Below, piece after piece: positions 1 to 9,153 of a stretch of 60,117 nucleotides of DNA (its first letter is position 1; the number at the start of each line of letters is the position of its first letter). Under the pieces are notes generated by a model, which was not told the DNA's origin, made no database searches, and saw only the letters and a program-made list of their open reading frames with translations. Source of the stretch: Lactobacillus melliventris (lineage in GTDB: Bacteria > Bacillota > Bacilli > Lactobacillales > Lactobacillaceae). The position numbers and the translations under genes were made by a program. The stretch is taken from contig NZ_JAAEEB010000010.1 of assembly GCF_013346935.1 (NCBI RefSeq), positions 1 through 60,117 of the forward strand, in the 5' to 3' direction.

Positions 1-121
1 CCTTTTGAACGTTGTCCTGTAATTGCGGCGTATTTAAAGGCGTACGCTTCTGCGAAAGATCACCAGCTGTGACTGTCCAAAATTCTTGCGAAAATTGATT
101 CGATTTATTAATATTTGACAT
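1..121 (-). CDS. 5' part of an unidentified gene, cut by the window edge
   Basis: An open reading frame begins with ATG at 121, just downstream of the MFS gene, and runs off the left edge after 40 codons. The start MSNINKSNQFSQEFWTV is preceded by AGGAAG at a suitable distance. I do not recognise the family. Position suggests it is the last visible gene of the hexuronate operon, but this is inference from context only. Confidence 0.55.
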   Translation of the reverse strand, partial: MSNINKSNQFSQEFWTVTAGDLSQKRTPLNTPQLQDNVQK

Positions 122-142
122 AATTTTTCTTCCTGGTTTCAT

Positions 143-1438
143 TTAATGAACTCTTTTAATTAAAGCAATACAAATTGCACCTATCATTTCCATACATACT
201 GCAAAAATAAATATAGCACCATAGCCAAAAGCTGAAACAATTGCAGAAGCAACCATAGCACCCAACATTTGACCCAATGTATTTGCTAAATTAATTAATC
301 CTAAATCTTTGCCTGCTGTATCTGATGAAGGTAAAACATCCATATTAAGAGCTCCATCAACCGAGTTATATAACCCATTACCAAAAGCAGCAATCACAGC
401 ATAGGTAAACATTGCCCAAGCTGTTTTTGCAAATAATGGGAATAAAGCCGCTACACCCAATGCAATCGTGGCGATAACTACTGGAGTTTTAACTTTTTTT
501 AACTTATCTGCTAAAGGCCCACCTATAAGTGCAAAAAACACACCAATTACTAGCATAATAGTTGAAAAGATAGAAATGGAATTTGCAGCAGCTTTGGTAG
601 ATTGACCAATATAATCTGTAAAAAGAAACAATAAAAATGTCGTTACGATAGTTGAACCAACTACCATAAAGAATTTACCTACAAGAGCTAAATAAAAATC
701 TCGTGCACCATGAGTTGGTATAAAGAAATACTTTTTAAGAGAATCTCTATCAAATTTTACTTTAGGCTCATTAAGATTGCCTTTTTCTTGTATTAACAGT
801 TCATGAATAATCATCAAAATTACTGTAAATCCGGCCATAGTGTAAATACCAAATTTTACGTTGCCTAAAAATTGAGCTGCAAGTAAAGCAAAACCTTGTT
901 GAGCAATAGTAAAACCAACACCATAAAATGTTGAAACTGTTCCTCTCCATTTCGGTGCAACTCTATCTGAAATTTGTGGATATATAGCTGCGGCGATTGC
1001 ATTTTCTGCTACAGCTGCTATAACCCAAATTAATATGATAGCAGTGATCGATTTCATATTAGCAATTACACATAAAGAAGCAGCAATAACAATAGTGCCA
1101 ATAACTATATACGGCTTACGCTTACCAAATCTAGACCGAGTAACATCAGAAAAAGCTCCAAAAAGCAGATTAGAAATTGCACCTGTAATTGATGCTACAG
1201 TTGCCAAAATACCTACTGCCCAAACTTTTTTTGATGGGTCTAGTTGGGCAAATAATTGTGGAATCAAAACACTACGTGTTGATCCAATAGGTCCAAACCA
1301 ACATAAAGGTGCTAAAAACATCGCAAAAGCCACCATAAGCGGAACTTTAGGTTGTTCCTCATCTTTTACTGCAGCATTTGCTATATCTCCTACTGCTGAT
1401 TCACTTTTATCATTTTCAGAATCATCGTTCTGAACCAT
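143..1438 (-). CDS. MFS transporter, probable hexuronate/sugar carrier
   Basis: A 431-residue major facilitator with about twelve hydrophobic segments. The MFS loop 2-3 signature GAFSDVTRSRFGKRKP is visible near residue 95, and a longer hydrophilic loop lies around residues 220-240. I start at the second ATG (MVQNDD) because AGGAG directly abuts the first ATG but sits at proper spacing from the second. It lies 48 bp downstream of uxaC on the same strand, so glucuronate or galacturonate uptake by proton symport is likely. The substrate is inferred from that neighbour, not from residues. The hydrophilic N-terminal tail of about 30 residues is acidic. Confidence 0.8.
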   Translation of the reverse strand: MVQNDDSENDKSESAVGDIANAAVKDEEQPKVPLMVAFAMFLAPLCWFGPIGSTRSVLIPQLFAQLDPSKKVWAVGILATVASITGAISNLLFGAFSDVTRSRFGKRKPYIVIGTIVIAASLCVIANMKSITAIILIWVIAAVAENAIAAAIYPQISDRVAPKWRGTVSTFYGVGFTIAQQGFALLAAQFLGNVKFGIYTMAGFTVILMIIHELLIQEKGNLNEPKVKFDRDSLKKYFFIPTHGARDFYLALVGKFFMVVGSTIVTTFLLFLFTDYIGQSTKAAANSISIFSTIMLVIGVFFALIGGPLADKLKKVKTPVVIATIALGVAALFPLFAKTAWAMFTYAVIAAFGNGLYNSVDGALNMDVLPSSDTAGKDLGLINLANTLGQMLGAMVASAIVSAFGYGAIFIFAVCMEMIGAICIALIKRVH

Positions 1439-1486
1439 GAAAATCATCTCCTAGTTATAAATATTTTTCTTAAAATTTAATAAATT

Positions 1487-2902
1487 TTATTTAAAAAATC
1501 CAAAATAATTTGCAGCATTATTGTAAGAAATATCTTCTACAATTTTGCCTAAATAATCATAGTCATCAATTACTTGTCCTCTAGCTACCCATTCACCAAT
1601 AAGTTCACATAATACGCGTCTAAAATATTCATGACGTGAATATGATAAAAAACTTCTTGAATCTGTTAACATACCTACAAAATTGGCTAATAGGCTTTGT
1701 TGAGCCATAATATTAAGCTGCTTTCGCATACCTTCTCGCGTATCATTAAACCACCAGGCACAACCTAACTGTAGTTTTTGAATACCTTCACCTTGAAAGG
1801 ATTGCATGCCAGTTGCCAACTCCATCCAATCATTTGGATTAGAAGAATATAGCATTGTTTTAGGAATGTTGTCTTCGTTATCCGCAAATAATTTCATTAT
1901 TTCATTTGCAATCCCTGGTTGGCTGCCCATCGAATCGAAACCGGTATTAGCACCTAATTTTTTAAACATTGTTGGATTGCCGTCACGCAATACGTTAATG
2001 TGATACTGCATTGTCCAGTTATACTTTTTATTTAAATGCATCAATGCTTCCAGAACTGCTGTCTGGTATCCATAAACTTCTTCATCATTGAGGCACTTAT
2101 TATCTATTCGGGCTTTTTGTATTATTTGATTGACTTTATTCTTATCTAATTTAACAAAATAATAATTATTTAAACCATGGTCTGATAAACGACCACCCAT
2201 TGAATCAAAGTATTGAAAGCGCTGATTCAAAGCGGTTATGATAGAATCAAAGTCAGTAATTTTTACACCCGATCTAGAGCTTAACTCATTCAAATACGTA
2301 TTAAAGTTCCCTTGGTTAATACAGATTAATTTATCAGGTCTCATTGCTGGCAATACTTTAAAACCATTTTCTTTTTCATCTCGTGCCAGCAACTTATGAT
2401 AATGTAAATCAGAGACAGGATCATCTGTTGTACAAACTACTTTAACATTTGCACTTCTAATTAGATTACGAGGCTTAAAATTTTCTGTTTGTAAAAGCTG
2501 ATTAGTTTTTTCCCAAATAACAGGAACGTTTTTTACAGTAAAAGGCAACTCAATTTTAAAGAATCGCTTTAGTTCCAAGTTAGTCCACTCATATAATGGA
2601 TTTCCAATTGCTTTCTCAACAGTCTTAGCCCACTCAATTAATTTTTGATATTCATCACCATTTCCAGTAATGAATTTTTCTGATACTCCATTAGTTCGTT
2701 CCAAACGCCATTTATAGTGATCTCCAAATTTATTATCATTCAACCAAATCCTTGTTAAATTAGGATAATTCTTATTTTCATATATATCTTTAGGATCTAA
2801 ATGACAGTGATAGTCTATGATTGGCATTTTTTCAGCATGTTCATGAAACAATATCTTTGCAGTATCAGTGGTTAATAAAAAATCTTTATCTAAAAATGTC
2901 AT
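1487..2902 (-). CDS. uxaC: Glucuronate/galacturonate isomerase
   Basis: Uronate isomerase (EC 5.3.1.12) converts D-glucuronate to D-fructuronate, or D-galacturonate to D-tagaturonate, the first cytoplasmic step of hexuronate catabolism. The protein has 471 residues, normal for UxaC. It starts [16 protein letters not shown] and has the amidohydrolase-fold metal motif YHCHLDP near residue 30. The upstream in-frame extension is rejected: AAAGGGGAACAG precedes the ATG at 2902. The next enzyme of the pathway, fructuronate reductase, is present immediately upstream only as a pseudogene, so the isomerase product may have no local fate. It looks intact, with no internal stops. Confidence 0.93.
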   Translation of the reverse strand: MTFLDKDFLLTTDTAKILFHEHAEKMPIIDYHCHLDPKDIYENKNYPNLTRIWLNDNKFGDHYKWRLERTNGVSEKFITGNGDEYQKLIEWAKTVEKAIGNPLYEWTNLELKRFFKIELPFTVKNVPVIWEKTNQLLQTENFKPRNLIRSANVKVVCTTDDPVSDLHYHKLLARDEKENGFKVLPAMRPDKLICINQGNFNTYLNELSSRSGVKITDFDSIITALNQRFQYFDSMGGRLSDHGLNNYYFVKLDKNKVNQIIQKARIDNKCLNDEEVYGYQTAVLEALMHLNKKYNWTMQYHINVLRDGNPTMFKKLGANTGFDSMGSQPGIANEIMKLFADNEDNIPKTMLYSSNPNDWMELATGMQSFQGEGIQKLQLGCAWWFNDTREGMRKQLNIMAQQSLLANFVGMLTDSRSFLSYSRHEYFRRVLCELIGEWVARGQVIDDYDYLGKIVEDISYNNAANYFGFFK

Positions 2903-2958
2903 CTGTTCCCCTTTACTTTTTCTTAATAGTGAATAACTTCTTGCAGTTTGTTGAAAAA

Positions 2959-4544
2959 TCAAACATTATAAATATTCTTTCTATATTCTTCAACTGTTTG
3001 TTTAATTGCTTGACTGACAGCACCAGTCTTGGTAATCATTTTGCTAACGTAGTTTTCAACTTTTGAACCTAAACCAATAGAATAGAGATTATTCCCAATT
3101 ATTTTCAAATTCTCGAAATTGTCTCCAAGTGTTTATGAATATCTTCTTTACTACCTTTTTCATGTTTAGAAACAGGTGGTTTTAATTGATCTAACATAAA
3201 GTCCCGACTTAAAGTAAACTTTTTACCTTGATCATCAATTCCCATTAGATAGCGACATCATCCAGCCATAATTAACAGTATAATTTTTAGTTCTTTTACA
3301 CTGAAATTTGAATTATCAATTTAATTTTGAATAGTAACAACATAAAGATTTTTAATTTTTATGAGGCATCACTAGCTATTCTTTGGAAAGTATCTGGAAT
3401 ATTTTAGTTTGGTAATCGTTTATCGATCAATTGAAAAATAAAATTTTTAGGATTTATAATTTTGAAACTTTCACTACAAGCAAATCTTTTTTATAACCTA
3501 AAATTTAAATTAATTCTAATAAGCAACCAAAAATAGCTAACGCTGAATGTAATTGGCTTTAAGCAAGCGGTAACTTTCATTTGATTAGAGTCATTTAAAA
3601 GTTTCACGATTGGTCAATAAAACGCCGCTTCCTCTAATGGGATCGACCGTTAGAAAAGTAATCTTCGTTTACTAATAATGAGCTTCTTTGGTAATACCAA
3701 ATGGAACAATATTTGGATGTTTAGAAGTATGAATTAATTGAAAATCATTAAAACAATTATTTTGTAAAAGTTTAGCAGCTTTTTTATCAGAATTAGGATT
3801 AATTCAGTCAATCATACTTTAGAAGATGCAACTTAATGACAATTTTAAGATAACTGATGAATCATCTTCTACTAAACCATTTTCTTCCATTCTTGTGCAA
3901 CAGTCATAATAGCTTTTTAGTTTCTCATCATTTTGAGAAAAATTATAAGTTGAGATCATAGCAATAGGAATTCAATATTTTCATAACGCATATATAACAA
4001 GTAAGCTTCAGATTCGATATTAGTCTGAGGCTTATTAAGTCCAACATTATTATCACTTTGAGCCAAATCAGGTAAATTGCTATTAAAGTAATGTCTGTTG
4101 GCCCATATCACTTTTTAATAACAGAAAAAGTAGCAAATTGTAGTGTTGGATTTTTAAAACCTTCGTCAATTATTGCCAATCTCCTTCATTATCAAGGTTA
4201 AAATAAGCGCTTGCACAAACACTAGCCAATAGTTTTTTAGAAAAAAGCCATCACTTTTCAACGTAACGTTTAAAATCCGACTACTATAGGCGTGATAAAT
4301 ACTCTTAATTATTTGATCATCATAAGTTTCAACTATTCCAAAACTGAGTTTTTCATTGATCTAATAATTTTTGAGCAACCTCGGCATGAAAACATCAAAA
4401 AAGATTTCCATCGCCAAAATGAACACCTACTGGTGATCTCTGTGTGTTCTTATTAATTACTTCTTGATCATGCTGTGGCAATTTAATACCTGCCGTAGTA
4501 TATTTATCTGCTTGTTGCAAGTAATTATCAGTCAGTTTAACCAT
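2959..4544 (-). pseudogene. uxuB: Degenerate fructuronate reductase (mannitol dehydrogenase family)
   Basis: Reading the minus strand from the ATG at 4544 gives MVKLTDNYLQQADKYTTAG, then HFGDGNLF, then an in-frame TGA followed by CFHAEVAQKLLDQ. This matches the NAD-binding start of fructuronate reductase, where an Arg codon has become a stop. Further homologous islands in shifting frames include IVETYDDQIIKSIYHAYSS, NPTLQFATFSVIKK, AMISTYNFSQNDEKL and a C-terminal VENYVSKMITKTGAVS ending at 2959. At least several stops and indels separate them. The total span fits the usual full-length gene. A good ribosome site (GGAAGGGGG) and promoter remain. The gene is dead unless a homologue exists elsewhere. 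Confidence 0.88.
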
Positions 4545-4585
4545 TAAAGCAGTCCCCCTTCCAACTAAAAAAATTTCAAAATCAA

Positions 4586-4656
4586 TATATCAGATTTTGA
4601 TATACTAATATATCAATTTCTATATATAATGTATTCGCTTTCTTAAATAATGTCAA
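4586..4656 (-). promoter_or_regulatory. Promoter and operator of the hexuronate operon
   Basis: On the minus strand TTGACA (4651-4656) and TACATT (4628-4633) are 17 bp apart. Directly downstream lie three TATATCA/TGATATA half-sites at 4586-4592, 4598-4604 and 4609-4615, forming two overlapping inverted repeats with 5- and 4-bp spacers. The placement over the transcription start suggests a repressor site, for example of a GntR-type uronate regulator. The regulator itself is not in the window. Confidence 0.7.
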
Positions 4657-4962
4657 TATGAAATAAATAGAAATAAACTTTACAAGAGCAATTATGTTAT
4701 ATAGTATTTTTTATTTTTATAATTTAAATGAAATTTAAAAAATGTAAAATTCAAATAGTTTTCAACTAAAAAAGTCCTATTTTTTATATATATAGTTATA
4801 ATACTAATTATAGTTTTTTATTAAAAAATATTTTTTTTTAGTTTTAAAATTATGATTTTTAACGTTTTTACTAATTTTAATTTTTAAATTATAAATCATT
4901 TGACAAAGGATTTAGATAACTATTAAGTTTCAATTAATTAAAGTTAGTGGTTTATTTTATAT
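4657..4962. other. Very AT-rich intergenic stretch
   Basis: About 300 bp with long A/T runs lie between the hexuronate promoter and the terminator at 4963. No credible coding frame, RNA gene or repeat array was seen. It may simply be upstream promoter sequence or decayed DNA. Confidence 0.5.
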
Positions 4963-4990
4963 AAAAAGACGACTAGATAGTCGTCTTTTA
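4963..4990 (-). terminator. Rho-independent terminator, probably originally of msrB
   Basis: A perfect hairpin, AAAAGACGACTA and its complement around a GA loop, is followed by a U tract on either strand. No gene immediately precedes it on the plus strand. On the minus strand the nearest upstream gene is msrB, separated from it by the IS30-type insertion. I infer that the insertion split msrB from this terminator. Confidence 0.75.
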
Positions 4991-5033
4991 TTGAAGCAAA
5001 TTCTAATTTTTATTATTTGGTAAATTGTAAAAT

Positions 5034-6163
5034 GAAGTTGAACACTTGCCGTGATTAGAAAATGAAAAAAGTCCATTGGACTTCTCTGATAGAATGTAAT
5101 TACCAACCTAATTCTAGAAAGAAGTTTCCAATGAACTCCCTTAATTCTACCATATCTACTCACCAAAAGGGCCAACAGACCGCGTAATTATCCAAGTTTT
5201 ACGCAGCCAAGGCCAGTCCCTGCGTCAAATTGCCCGTGCCCTCAACTGTTCTCAAGTACGAGCTTGAACGCGGTCAGATTGCACTCTATCACACGGCAAA
5301 CGTTACCGCTACGATGCTCAGGAAACGCAAAGACGCTACCAGATAAGGCACTTAAACTGCAGCCGTAAGCAAGCTTTTCTAGCCAAAACTCGCTTCATTA
5401 AGTACGTTGAACAGCACTTCTTCAAGCAGGACTGGTCGCTTGATGCCTGCGCCGGTCGCGCCTTAGCCAGCGGCGCCTTTACCCGGAATGAAACGGTCTG
5501 CACCAAGGCGCTTTATCATTATGTAGAACGTGGTTTATTATGGGTTAAGACGACAGATCTGCCCGAATGCTTAAGCCGCAAGACGAAAGCTAAACAGGTA
5601 CGCCAGCATAAACGCAGATTGGGCCGCAGTATTAGTGAACGGCCTGCTGCTATTAACCAGCGCCGCGAGTTTGGCCACTGGGAGTGCGACTTAGTTTTAG
5701 GACATAAAACTAAAGATGACCAGGCTCTCTTGACCCTGTATGAACGCATGACCCGCAAATTCATGATTATCCCGATTAAGGATAAGACGGCTGCCAGCGT
5801 GATGGCGGCCTTTAAAACATTGCGCAGCCAATACCAGGAACACTGGCACGAAGTCTTTAAGACCATTACCACCGATAATGGTTCTGAGTTTGCGGATTTA
5901 GCCCAGTTTAGAAGAAGCAGCGCAGACGCTGGTCTACTACGCGCACCCTTATACTTCTTGTGAGAAGGGCGAGGTTGAGCGGCACAACCGGCCGCTTCAT
6001 TCCCAAAGGCAAGTCCATCAAGGATTATGACTTAAGGCAAATCTATGGCATTGAGGAATGGTGCAATAACCTGCCCCGCAAAATCTTAGCCTACCACACA
6101 CCCGATGAATTATATGAAAGAAGATTAGATTGCATCTATCAGATCAAGTAGGGTGTTCAACTT
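5034..6163 (+). mobile_element. Defective IS30-family insertion sequence
   Basis: About 1.13 kb is bounded by inverted copies of AAGTTGAACAC (5035-5045, and its complement at 6153-6163). The interior is visibly richer in G and C than the flanks and encodes a frameshifted IS30-type transposase. A possible AAAAT target duplication lies just outside both ends, although one extra G at the left end makes the exact boundary uncertain by a base. A short hairpin (AAGTCC/GGACTT, about 5069-5084) sits inside the left end. Confidence 0.82.
5131..6151 (+). pseudogene. IS30-family transposase, multiply frameshifted
   Basis: The reading starts MNSLNSTISTHQKGQQ and hits a stop. Homology resumes as VLRSQGQSLRQIARALNCS (helix-turn-helix), YELERGQIALYH, then RYDAQETQRRYQ and the long segment containing GHWECDLVLG, TTDNGSEFADLAQ and EKGEVERHN. 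The last three carry the DDE catalytic residues. A further shift precedes RFIPKGKSIKDYD, and the end is at 6151. At least four frame breaks are visible, including an apparent extra T near 5906 and a short deletion around 5990. No functional transposase can be made, so the element can move only in trans. Confidence 0.85.
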
Positions 6164-6186
6164 AAAATTGCAATTTTCGTTTTTTA

Positions 6187-6618
6187 TTATTTAAAAAGTT
6201 TACGGTATTCACCATATCCTCTTTGTTCCAATTGATCAAAAGGAATAAAGTCTAAAGCAGAGGAGTTAATGCAATATCTGAGCCCTCCTTTATCACTGGG
6301 TCCATCATCAAAGACATGTCCCAAATGTGAATCACCTTCTGGACTCTTAACTTCAGTTCTTTCCATATTGTGTGATTGATCACGGTGATAAACCAATTTC
6401 TTGATTGGCCGGGTAAAACTAGGCCACCCGCAACCCGCATCATATTTATCTTCGCTTGAAAACAAAGGCTCTCCTGAGACAATATCAACGTAGATTCCTT
6501 TTTGGTAAAAATCATCATATTTTCCTCTAAAAGGATAATCTGTTGCTGCTTCTTGAGTAACTTGAAATTGGTCTGGTGTTAGTTCTTTTAGCCTTTTGGC
6601 TTTTTGATCTTGATCCAT
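6187..6618 (-). CDS. msrB: Peptide-methionine (R)-S-oxide reductase
   Basis: MsrB reduces the R epimer of methionine sulfoxide in proteins, using thioredoxin. It has 143 residues, the usual size for a stand-alone MsrB. Family motifs are [20 protein letters not shown] and RYCINS, the last holding the nucleophilic Cys. A good ribosome site (AAGGAGCG) precedes the ATG at 6618. The gene is divergent from the aminotransferase at 6763. Its 3' flank is interrupted 24 bp after the stop codon by the IS30-type element, so transcripts may now read into insertion sequence. Confidence 0.95.
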   Translation of the reverse strand: MDQDQKAKRLKELTPDQFQVTQEAATDYPFRGKYDDFYQKGIYVDIVSGEPLFSSEDKYDAGCGWPSFTRPIKKLVYHRDQSHNMERTEVKSPEGDSHLGHVFDDGPSDKGGLRYCINSSALDFIPFDQLEQRGYGEYRKLFK

Positions 6619-6762
6619 TTATCTCACGCTCCTTAATTAACTATAACAAAATTTGGGATAACACACTAAACTAAAACTTTATAAAAAACACTTTTTCTTA
6701 ATTTTATTTAGAAACATACTGGGTTATAATATGGTTTCAATAAAAAAAGGAAGGTTCTTTTT

Positions 6763-7947
6763 ATGCCAACATTAGCAAAAAATTTATCAACAAAAATTAA
6801 TTCGAAAATTAGTAGTATACCTAATCCAGCGATCAGATCCTTCAATCAAAAAATTTCCACAATACCTGGAATTATAAAATTGACTATTGGTGAACCTGAC
6901 TTAAATACCCCAGAACACATAAAAAGAGCGGCAATTGAGGACATTAAAAATGATGACTCTCATTATGCTCCTGAAGCTGGAAAAGAAAAATACCTGGAAG
7001 CTGTTAGCAAATATCTAGCAAAAAGCTTAGGTGTTACATATGATCCCAAAAGTGAAATCTGTGCTACGGTTGGAGTTTCTGAAGGATTGAATATCGCCGC
7101 CATGACTTTACTTAATCCTGGTGAAAAAATAATCGTACCTACCCCTGTTTGGGGGGTCTACTTTGGAATCATTAAAATGGCTGGCGGAATTCCAGTTCAA
7201 GTAGATACTTCTAATGATCATTTTCTTTTAACTCCAAAAAAATTAACGGAAACTTTGGAAAATGAAGGAAAAGGCGCAAAGGCTGTTATTATCACTGATC
7301 CGTCTAACCCAACAGGACGAGTTTATTCAAAGAAAAACTTGCAAGAATTAGCAGCTGTCATTACTAAATACGACATTTTTGCTGTCAGTGATGAAATCTA
7401 TGCTGAATTAATTTATGGTCAAAAAAAGCATTATTCATTGACACAATTCATTCCTGAAAGAACTGTTTTATTATCGGGGCTTTCAAAAAGTGTTGCCATG
7501 ACTGGCTGGCGTATAGGCTATATAGCTGGACCTGCTGAGTTAATGAAATCAATGATAAAGGTGAACTCATTTTTAATTTCCGCAGTGACTGACAATGTTC
7601 AAGCAGCTGCCACAGAGGCTTTGAATTATGGAGATCAGGACTATGTTGCCGCGCGAGAAAAATATCAAAAACGCATGCATCTGCTTCAGGATGGACTTGA
7701 GAAAAATGGCTACACTATGGCTACTCCTGAAGGGGCATTTTATATTTTTGCTAAAATTCCCAGTAAGTTTGGCTGTGATGATGTGGCGTTTGCCAGTGAT
7801 TTAGCTGAAAAAGCCAAAGTTGGGGTAACACCTGGCAGTTATTTTGGTGCTGGCGGTCAAGGATATGTGCGCTTATCCTATGCTTCATCTGAAGAAAACT
7901 TAAAAGAAGCTATTAAACGTATCAGTAGTTATACTCAAAGCAATTAA
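6763..7947 (+). CDS. Class I/II PLP-dependent aminotransferase
   Basis: A 394-residue fold-type I aminotransferase of the aspartate/aromatic subgroup. Visible motifs are TIGEPDLNTPEHI near the N-terminus, SNPTGRVYS (PLP-binding Asn), SDEIYAELIY (Asp pairing with the pyridine nitrogen and Tyr), SGLSKSVAMTGWRIGY with the Schiff-base Lys, and the substrate-carboxylate Arg in YVRLSYA. Lactobacillar homologues are annotated as aromatic amino acid or acetyl-diaminopimelate aminotransferases (AraT/PatA). The motifs do not decide between these. Monocistronic: AAGGAAGG precedes the ATG, and a TATAAT lies at about 6733. Confidence 0.88.
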   Translation: MPTLAKNLSTKINSKISSIPNPAIRSFNQKISTIPGIIKLTIGEPDLNTPEHIKRAAIEDIKNDDSHYAPEAGKEKYLEAVSKYLAKSLGVTYDPKSEICATVGVSEGLNIAAMTLLNPGEKIIVPTPVWGVYFGIIKMAGGIPVQVDTSNDHFLLTPKKLTETLENEGKGAKAVIITDPSNPTGRVYSKKNLQELAAVITKYDIFAVSDEIYAELIYGQKKHYSLTQFIPERTVLLSGLSKSVAMTGWRIGYIAGPAELMKSMIKVNSFLISAVTDNVQAAATEALNYGDQDYVAAREKYQKRMHLLQDGLEKNGYTMATPEGAFYIFAKIPSKFGCDDVAFASDLAEKAKVGVTPGSYFGAGGQGYVRLSYASSEENLKEAIKRISSYTQSN

Positions 7948-8031
7948 AAAGCTGATTTATTGAGTTACTATTCTTTGATAGGTTAAACTTGAAATGGTAA
8001 TTGTTTTTATTTTTGAGAAAGGGTAATGATT

Positions 8032-8526
8032 ATGCAAGTAACAATGAAAAGTGAGCCGCTGTCAACTAATGGAGAACCAATCAAAATTGGTGAACAACTA
8101 CCAGATTTTAAGGTAAAAAAGTCTGATGGTGCAGTTGCATCAAGCACTGATTTGGTTAATAAGGTTACACTGATTAGTGTAGTCCCTAACATCAATACTA
8201 GCGTTTGCAGTATTTCTACTAAACGCTTTAACAGCGAAGTCGATAACTTTGATGGTATTAATTTCTATACTGTTTCCACCAATACTCCAGAAGAACAGAA
8301 AAATTGGTGTGCTGCAGAGGGTGTATCAAAAATGGAGCTTTTGTCAGATGAGAGTTTTGACTTTGGCAAAAAAATGGGTTTATTTATTGACGATACGAAA
8401 TTTGATTCTAGAAGTATCTGGATTGTAGATGCAAATAGAAAAGTCTTGTACCAAGAACTTATTCATGAGTTAACCAATGAACCTAACTATGCAAAAGCAC
8501 TTGCATTTTTACAGAATTTGCGGTAA
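8032..8526 (+). CDS. tpx: Thiol peroxidase (peroxiredoxin Tpx)
   Basis: An atypical 2-Cys peroxiredoxin reducing H2O2 and alkyl peroxides with thioredoxin. The 164-residue protein has the peroxidatic Cys in NTSVCSIST and a second Cys in EEQKNWCAAEG that fits the Tpx resolving position. The context ADLTSD of many Tpx is replaced by MELLSDESF. I prefer the second ATG (8032), because GAGAAAGG sits nine bases upstream of it but only three from the first. It stands alone between the aminotransferase and a bidirectional terminator. Confidence 0.93.
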   Translation: MQVTMKSEPLSTNGEPIKIGEQLPDFKVKKSDGAVASSTDLVNKVTLISVVPNINTSVCSISTKRFNSEVDNFDGINFYTVSTNTPEEQKNWCAAEGVSKMELLSDESFDFGKKMGLFIDDTKFDSRSIWIVDANRKVLYQELIHELTNEPNYAKALAFLQNLR

Positions 8527-8540
8527 ATATGAATAAACAG

Positions 8541-8576
8541 AAGCGGTTAAGGAAATTTTCCTTAACCGCTTTTTTA
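8541..8576. terminator. Bidirectional terminator between tpx and the NUDIX gene
   Basis: A long perfect hairpin (AAGCGGTTAAGGAAA and its complement) is followed by a T run on the plus strand and an A/T-rich tail on the minus strand. It serves the convergent genes on both sides. Confidence 0.88.
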
Positions 8577-8578
8577 GT

Positions 8579-9079
8579 TTAAAAAACTGGGTGATCTAGT
8601 ACAATCCAATTAGCAAAAGTTTGGTCTGCTAAGTCAACCTTATCCGGCTTTAACAAAATCTCTTTTGCTTTTAATGCCAAAGGCGATGAATTTGCCAGAT
8701 TGAGCTGTTCTAGAGGAACTGATACAGCCCCTAAAGAATCTTGCCCCGTAAACTGTTTAACTGTAGTTTGTAAATTACCACAAAACTTATTGATTTTATA
8801 AAAAACACAGATATGTTGATTAAAATGCCATTGTTCATAGTCCCAAGGATATCTAAATGAGGTAACACCAATTTGGTCATAGTCTTGCACAATTAATCCA
8901 GTTTCTTCCTTAACTTCTCGCTTAACCGTATGGTCTAATGGCTCCCCATCTTCCAAACTACCGCCCGGCAAGTCATACCGATTTATATAAGGCCCACCCT
9001 CTTTTTTGATAACAACTAAACTTTGTTGATCACCAATAATACCATAACACCCGAAAGCACGATGAAATTTATCCGTCAT
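8579..9079 (-). CDS. NUDIX hydrolase
   Basis: A 166-residue protein with a complete Nudix box, GGSLEDGEPLDHTVKREV followed by KEETGL, at residues 39-62 (GX5EX7REVXEEXGL). These enzymes cleave nucleoside diphosphates linked to another group. The substrate (oxidised nucleotides, ADP-ribose, others) cannot be read from the box. AGGAGG lies eight bases upstream of the ATG. It is separated by 74 bp from the end of the xylulokinase operon and could receive read-through from it, but a separate promoter is likely. Confidence 0.88.
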   Translation of the reverse strand: MTDKFHRAFGCYGIIGDQQSLVVIKKEGGPYINRYDLPGGSLEDGEPLDHTVKREVKEETGLIVQDYDQIGVTSFRYPWDYEQWHFNQHICVFYKINKFCGNLQTTVKQFTGQDSLGAVSVPLEQLNLANSSPLALKAKEILLKPDKVDLADQTFANWIVLDHPVF

Positions 9080-9153
9080 AAATTATCCTCCTAGTATAAA
9101 AATAATAACTGAATAATAATTCTCTCATCATTTAATACTCAAAGCAATTTTAT

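Noticed and set aside
4957..5175. 72-codon minus-strand frame spanning the IS left end
   Set aside because: It crosses the terminator and the inverted repeat of the insertion sequence; no ribosome site.
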